DNA from: Heliocidaris erythrogramma
Lineage: Eukaryota; Echinodermata; Echinoidea; Camarodonta; Echinometridae
DNA: 64,000 nt
Direction: 5' to 3'
NCBI GenBank assembly: GCA_025617745.1
Contig: CM046853.1
Location: 16,473,174 to 16,537,173, forward strand
Below are positions 57,301 through 63,300 of this stretch, in pieces. The translations under genes and the position numbers were made by a program. Under the pieces are notes generated by a model, which saw nothing but the letters and a program-made list of their open reading frames with translations, searched no databases and was not told the origin of the DNA. Every line of letters begins with the position of its first letter. Within the stretch, counting starts at the first letter, position 1.

Positions 57301-60300
57301 GCATATCCTTTATCATGGTTTGAACAATGATTTGAAAATCAATCACAATTAAGGAGTTGTAAATATCCTTTAACCCATCCTGTTTGACTGCTTTTAGCTT
57401 CTTGTGTCTGCCTTGTGTCTGCACAAGACTTCTAGAATGATGAACAAAACATCATTTATGCACTGCTACATAAACTTTACCTACAACATCATCTATTGAA
57501 TCATCTTTTAACAGGCCCTCAGTTATAGGGGACGTACATGTATTACAGTGTTCTAAAAAACAAATTGGTCTCTATGATATGACATCCTCAAAATGTTTTG
57601 ATGCTGAATAAATTGTTGTTAAAAAGCAAGAAAAGCATGAACTAATAGAACTTTACATAGAGTCTGTGCAGACAATATTTACCTGGTTATTGAATGGAGA
57701 TTCATCCAGTGTCTTGTGATGTGCAGCCAGTGTTCTTCTGACCACTTCAGCTTTGTCCATCAGGTCAAGAGGTCCTAGCTCTACCATCGTAGCCTGGCGT
57801 CTGACTGCTGCGGCATGGGCAGGAGATGACATGACCGCACTCAAGATGAACAGGACATTCTGTAAGAAACAATCAAAAAAAGAAGATATCAACATTTCTG
57901 AAATTTGGTACATATCTAACAATCAGAATGCGACTGCGTCTCCTATATGCCTCCGCCTAAATTCAGTTGATGGCTCAAACTGTTCTAGAAATATTTGATA
58001 ACGAGGCTAAAAACCAGTAATTTCATGTAATTTCATGTAAATTGACCTCTGTGACCTCTGACCTTTGACCTACTTACCCCAAAATCTAATCAGTTCATCT
58101 TTCTATGGGGATGCATACTGGTACCAAGTTTGAAGTTCTCACCTCAGATAGTTCTTGAGATATCGCGGTAACGGTGCTAAAAACCAGTAATTCCATGTAA
58201 TTTCATGTAAATTGACCTCTGTGACCTCTGAACTTTGACCTACTTACCCCAAAATCTAATCAGTTCATCTTCGTATAAGGAAACATACTAGTACCAAGTT
58301 TGAAGTTCTTACCTCAAACAGTTCTTGAGATATCGCGGTAACGGTGCTAAAAACCAAGAATTTCATGTAATTTCATGTAAATTGACCTCTGTGACCTCTG
58401 ACCTTTGACCTACTTACCCCAAAATCTAATCAGTTCATCTTCGTATGGGGATACATACTAGTACCAAGTTTGAGGTTCCTACCTCAAATAATTCTTCAGA
58501 TATCGCGGTAACGAGAAGTGGGACGGACGGACGGACGCACGGACGGACGCATGGACAACCCGAAAACATAATGCCTCCGGCACCCACCTTCGGTGGGCGG
58601 AGGCATAAAAATCAGAAACTTACTGCAACTGCAATGATAATACAGTGTATAGATTCTGAAAGCTATTGAAATACGAACATTGTGGAAATCAAAACAAAGC
58701 AACCTTCCGTTTCTGTTTTCATTTCAACTAAAAGACCATCTAACGTACCTGGGGGATATTCTGAGGTAGCCAGTCCAGGTTGTGAGCCTGGTGAGCTGAG
58801 TCCATGCCGCTGACTCCATCGATGACAATGACCAGCTTGTTGCTGGAGTCTACATGAGCTGCAGCATCCTCTAGGAACCTTGGGAATTCAGATACCAGAT
58901 TCCTACAGAAGAAAACAAATGGCAATGTAGCAAGGGGTCAGAGGGAGGAATGAAAATTCTACTAAATCTGAATTACGGAAGTAACTAAACACATTATTCA
59001 GAATTTGTAATTCTACTGCATCTGAATTCTGAAAGTCACCAAGAAAACATTATTCAGAATTTGTAACATGAAATCCCCATATTTCGAAATTTGACACAAG
59101 GAGATGGTAAGGCTTCAGTCATCTGCCAGGTTTGGATTCAAACCCACGATCTTTGGTTCGACAGGCAGATGCTTTACCAACTGAGCCAACTCGCCCCCTC
59201 AAGTTGGGGGCAAGTTGGCTCAGATTAATTTGAGAAAATTTGTTCCCTTTGTTGCATAAAGACAGATATATTTGTGCTATACTTTTATTTGGATAAACTT
59301 AAAACATTTAATCCTCACTTGTACTCCTGAGGGGCTTGGCTCTGTAGATGGAAGCGACGTATGAGCTCATTACATAATCTCTTCAGAAGTGGAGACACAT
59401 GACTTGATCCTGGTACCGCTCCAACAAAGTGCACCAAGATGGGCTGGCTGGACTTGCTCTGCAGAGTGTCTATAACAGAGGCCTAAACACAGTAATGTGA
59501 AAAATGAAAAAACAAGGGAAACTGTCTTAATATATCCATCACATGCTGAAAAGGGATTTCAAAACTGAAATGCTAAGGGATTTCAAAACTGAAATGCTAA
59601 CAGATAACTTTCTCATGAGGATTCATCCTGCTATAAACTCCCTATCACTTATTACCAGCGCATTCTTTTTCACTCCTTTAGTGAACCTGTCTCTTTCTCT
59701 GGATACAATGCACAATTCAAGGTGTGATTCCAAATGTTTCTAACATCTTCCTCTCATCCTTTTCATCCAAAAAAGAACAGCCTTCCAACATCAAATCTAA
59801 TTCTGTTTCCTATTATCTCTTTGTATATAAGTGTAGGTCATTTAATCCCTCTCTTTCCTGCTGTATCTCTGTTCAACCCCCCCCCCCCCAAATCATACTC
59901 GATTTCTAACATCTTCCCACACCACTAAGTGTACATCTCATTCTGTCTAATTTCATTTCTCTGTCTATCTTGTTCCAACGCTCTGTCTAATCCTGACTTA
60001 CCAATAGAGCTGTCTTGCCACATCCCTGCTTGCCTGTCACCATGATGATTCCTGACTCTGTCTTCTTAACAGCTTCCAGACACTGCTTCACCTGGTTCTT
60101 CCTGCCTGTGAAGGTGGCCAGCTGTGACTGCAGGAACATGTCATGCTGTGCTCTTTCATGGGCCACTTCATCCAGTATTTCCCCCTAGGATCACACAAAA
60201 CAAGACAGAATTGAATTAATGTATTAGACATGTGCACGCACATCTGGTCAAATATGACAACAAACATTATAAATATATGTAAATGGTCTACTAACATTAA

Positions 60301-63300
60301 TACTTTGAATTACGGCTGATCTTTATTTTTTTCTAGAGATTCTTCTTGAGATATTATGTAGAATATTTATCTCTCGATGGTAAGCTTGTTTCTAAATTTA
60401 CATTTAACAGATAAAGTTAGATCAAATCCACATTGTCCGATCTTAGGATATATATCTATCCGTATGTTTTGAAAGAGGGTAAATATAAGCAAAAACTAAA
60501 AACAGGGCTATTGACAGACACAGGGCTAAATATTAAAATAATTCTTAATGTAACCTTTACAGGGTAAACATAGCCCCCAAAATCTCATTGTCATTAAATC
60601 CATGACCTTAATTAAAGGAGTACTCCGGCCTGAAATTGATATGAATTGAATAAATAGAGTAAAATTAAACAAACAAATCACTGAAAATTTCATCGAAATC
60701 GGATGAAAAATAATGAAGTTATGGAATTTTAAAGTTTTGCATTATTTTGGTAAAACAGTGATATGCACGTCGTCATGAATATGCAGTGAGTGAGCTGATG
60801 ATGTCATATCCCCACTTTTTCTTTTGTATTTTATTATATGAAATTGCAATTATTCAAATTTTCTGCTCCAAGCCTATAACTAAAAGAACTGACTCCTTAT
60901 TTAATGTGTAAGTTTATCATTGCTGTAACTTATTTTGTTACAAGGGAGATATTTTTTATAGGCATGTATGAAAAAATGAAATAATGAAGATTTCATGTAA
61001 TATAGTTAAAAAAGGAAAGTGGGGACGTGACATCATCAGCTCACTCATTACATATTCATGATGACATGCATAGAACTGTTTCCCAAAATAATGCAAAACT
61101 TAAAAATTCAATAACTTCGTTATTTTTTATCCGATTTCAATGAAATTTTCAGTGTTTTGTTTGTTTAATTTTACTCTATTCATTCAATTAATATTATTTT
61201 TAGGCCGGAGTACCCCTTTAACACAATGTGGGTAACTATAAGAAGAAAACATGTGCAAATTAATAATATTATTTTCCAAAGGTTCTTGTCATCTGACAAA
61301 TGAATTGGAACTTACATCTTCTGGGTATGCTTGCTTGATGTAGTTCCACACATTGTTGATAACCCGGCGTCCAAACTCCTCAAGGTTCACAACGACTGGC
61401 TTACCCTCCACGACACCTCCAAAATGACAGGGGTAACTGAAATCAAATACAGAAAACAAGGTGTAAATCAAACATGATTTTAACTAATATGAATTCTTGT
61501 AAGAAACCTGTTAAAAAGAAGTGCTGTATGGTCATGTATATCCTTCCAAAATGCAAAAAACACATTTGCCCTTTGTGACCTTGAGACACAAAGACTGCAC
61601 ATACCATCCTATCATCCTCATAACCCAAGGGCCACACGAGCATTAAAACGTGCCCAGGATACCCTCTGATATCAATGTTAAAAAGCCATGACATATTCAT
61701 ATCTTTGAATAAATAATATACTGAATGTAGTGAAGATTTTTCATATTGTGATGGCTCAGAGCCATATCTTTAGAAAGAAAAAAATAGTAACTGTTAAAAA
61801 GTATGAGCTTACCCATCAAAGACCTCACAGCCACTAGTAAGGATGGTTTCCTTCAAGCTGGTTAGTCTCTCCTTGCTATGACTACTCTCATCCACAAACT
61901 GGCTTCTCAACTTGTTTGGTACATTCCTAATAACCAAATCAAGTATCATAGGGTATAAACCTTACATTACCAAGCGACACAACAGCATAAAAAAACAAAA
62001 TGTGTTTTAGCATTAAATATACAAACACCATTTCTACAGGAATACATTACACTTATAATTAGAATATTTCCAATAATTTTGCTTTTGTTTGCAATTTTAC
62101 ATATATTCTCAATATCATTCTTGCATCAATATACATCTTAGAAAAATATACATTGTGACCCGTCACTGCAAAAAAAAAAGAGAGTATGCACTCATTAGGT
62201 ACGTAGTTCAAACTGATGATCTGATTGTCAAAATATTTTGATGAAAGCAACAACAAAAGAAGAAAGAAAGAAAATAAAAGAACAAGAAAAAACTAAAATG
62301 GCCAAATTCTAGACGAAAAATGAGAATATTTTTGTCTACACATACTTGATGAAATCAGAGCTTCGGATGTAGAAGAAAGCCTTATTACTACTTTCCGAGT
62401 GTCTCAGGGCCTTGTGGTACATCTCTAGCTCTGTGATGGAGCGTGATTTTGGTTGAGATGAAAGCCAGTTGAAGTCTTCATCATCGCTCATGTCAGGGTA
62501 GTCGTTAGGGATGTAACCATAGCGATCTCCCAGGATGCCAAGGAAGAGGTCACAGCGGTTAGCTTCTCTTAGACAGACCTCGACAGAGCTGAAAAGGCGG
62601 AATCGGATATATCACATTACAAAAATACTTTATTACGTGATTCTATCATCTCTACTGATTCTTATGTTCCAGTGTCTGCCCCTGCTCACTCTTTCACTGT
62701 AAAATCACTACAGCCTCCTACTGCTTATATTCTTCTTTTATTTCAACTTCTATAACTTAGGTTACACGATGTGTCAGCTTTGACCCTGGGAAGCAATGTA
62801 AGCAAGCCATTTTTTTCTAATGCTCTGAAACAGATATTAACAAATTCTTACAAAAGATTTCAGTCAATTTGATCAATATTTCTTAATAAAATCATAATTT
62901 TGCAGAGGCGTCTTAATGCTAAAGAGGATGGTTTATTGTTTCTGTTCCATATTGTTCATTAAAGATACAAATGGAGAAATAAAAATTTGAAAATATACAC
63001 CACTGAGGCTATTCAGTGTCTGATAAGCATATGTTTCTACTTCATCACCAATAAGATAAGAATAATACCTGCTGTGTTTTGTCTGCTCCTCACTGACTCC
63101 CCATCGGAGATCTACTTCAAAGAGATTGACAAAGCGGGTGCGTGCCTTGGCTCGCAGTTCTGGAAACACAAACCGGGTCAGGAGGTCACGCTCGCCATGC
63201 ATGTCACGGAAGGTGGAGGAGATGAACACACGCAATGTATGGTGTCTGCAAATTAAACATGAGAGAGAGAGAGAGAATAATACCTATGTTCAGATAAAGA

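Noticed and set aside
59120..59198. Functional tRNA gene on the minus strand
   Set aside because: A box and B box are present but the 3' acceptor strand is missing and the anticodon stem does not pair.
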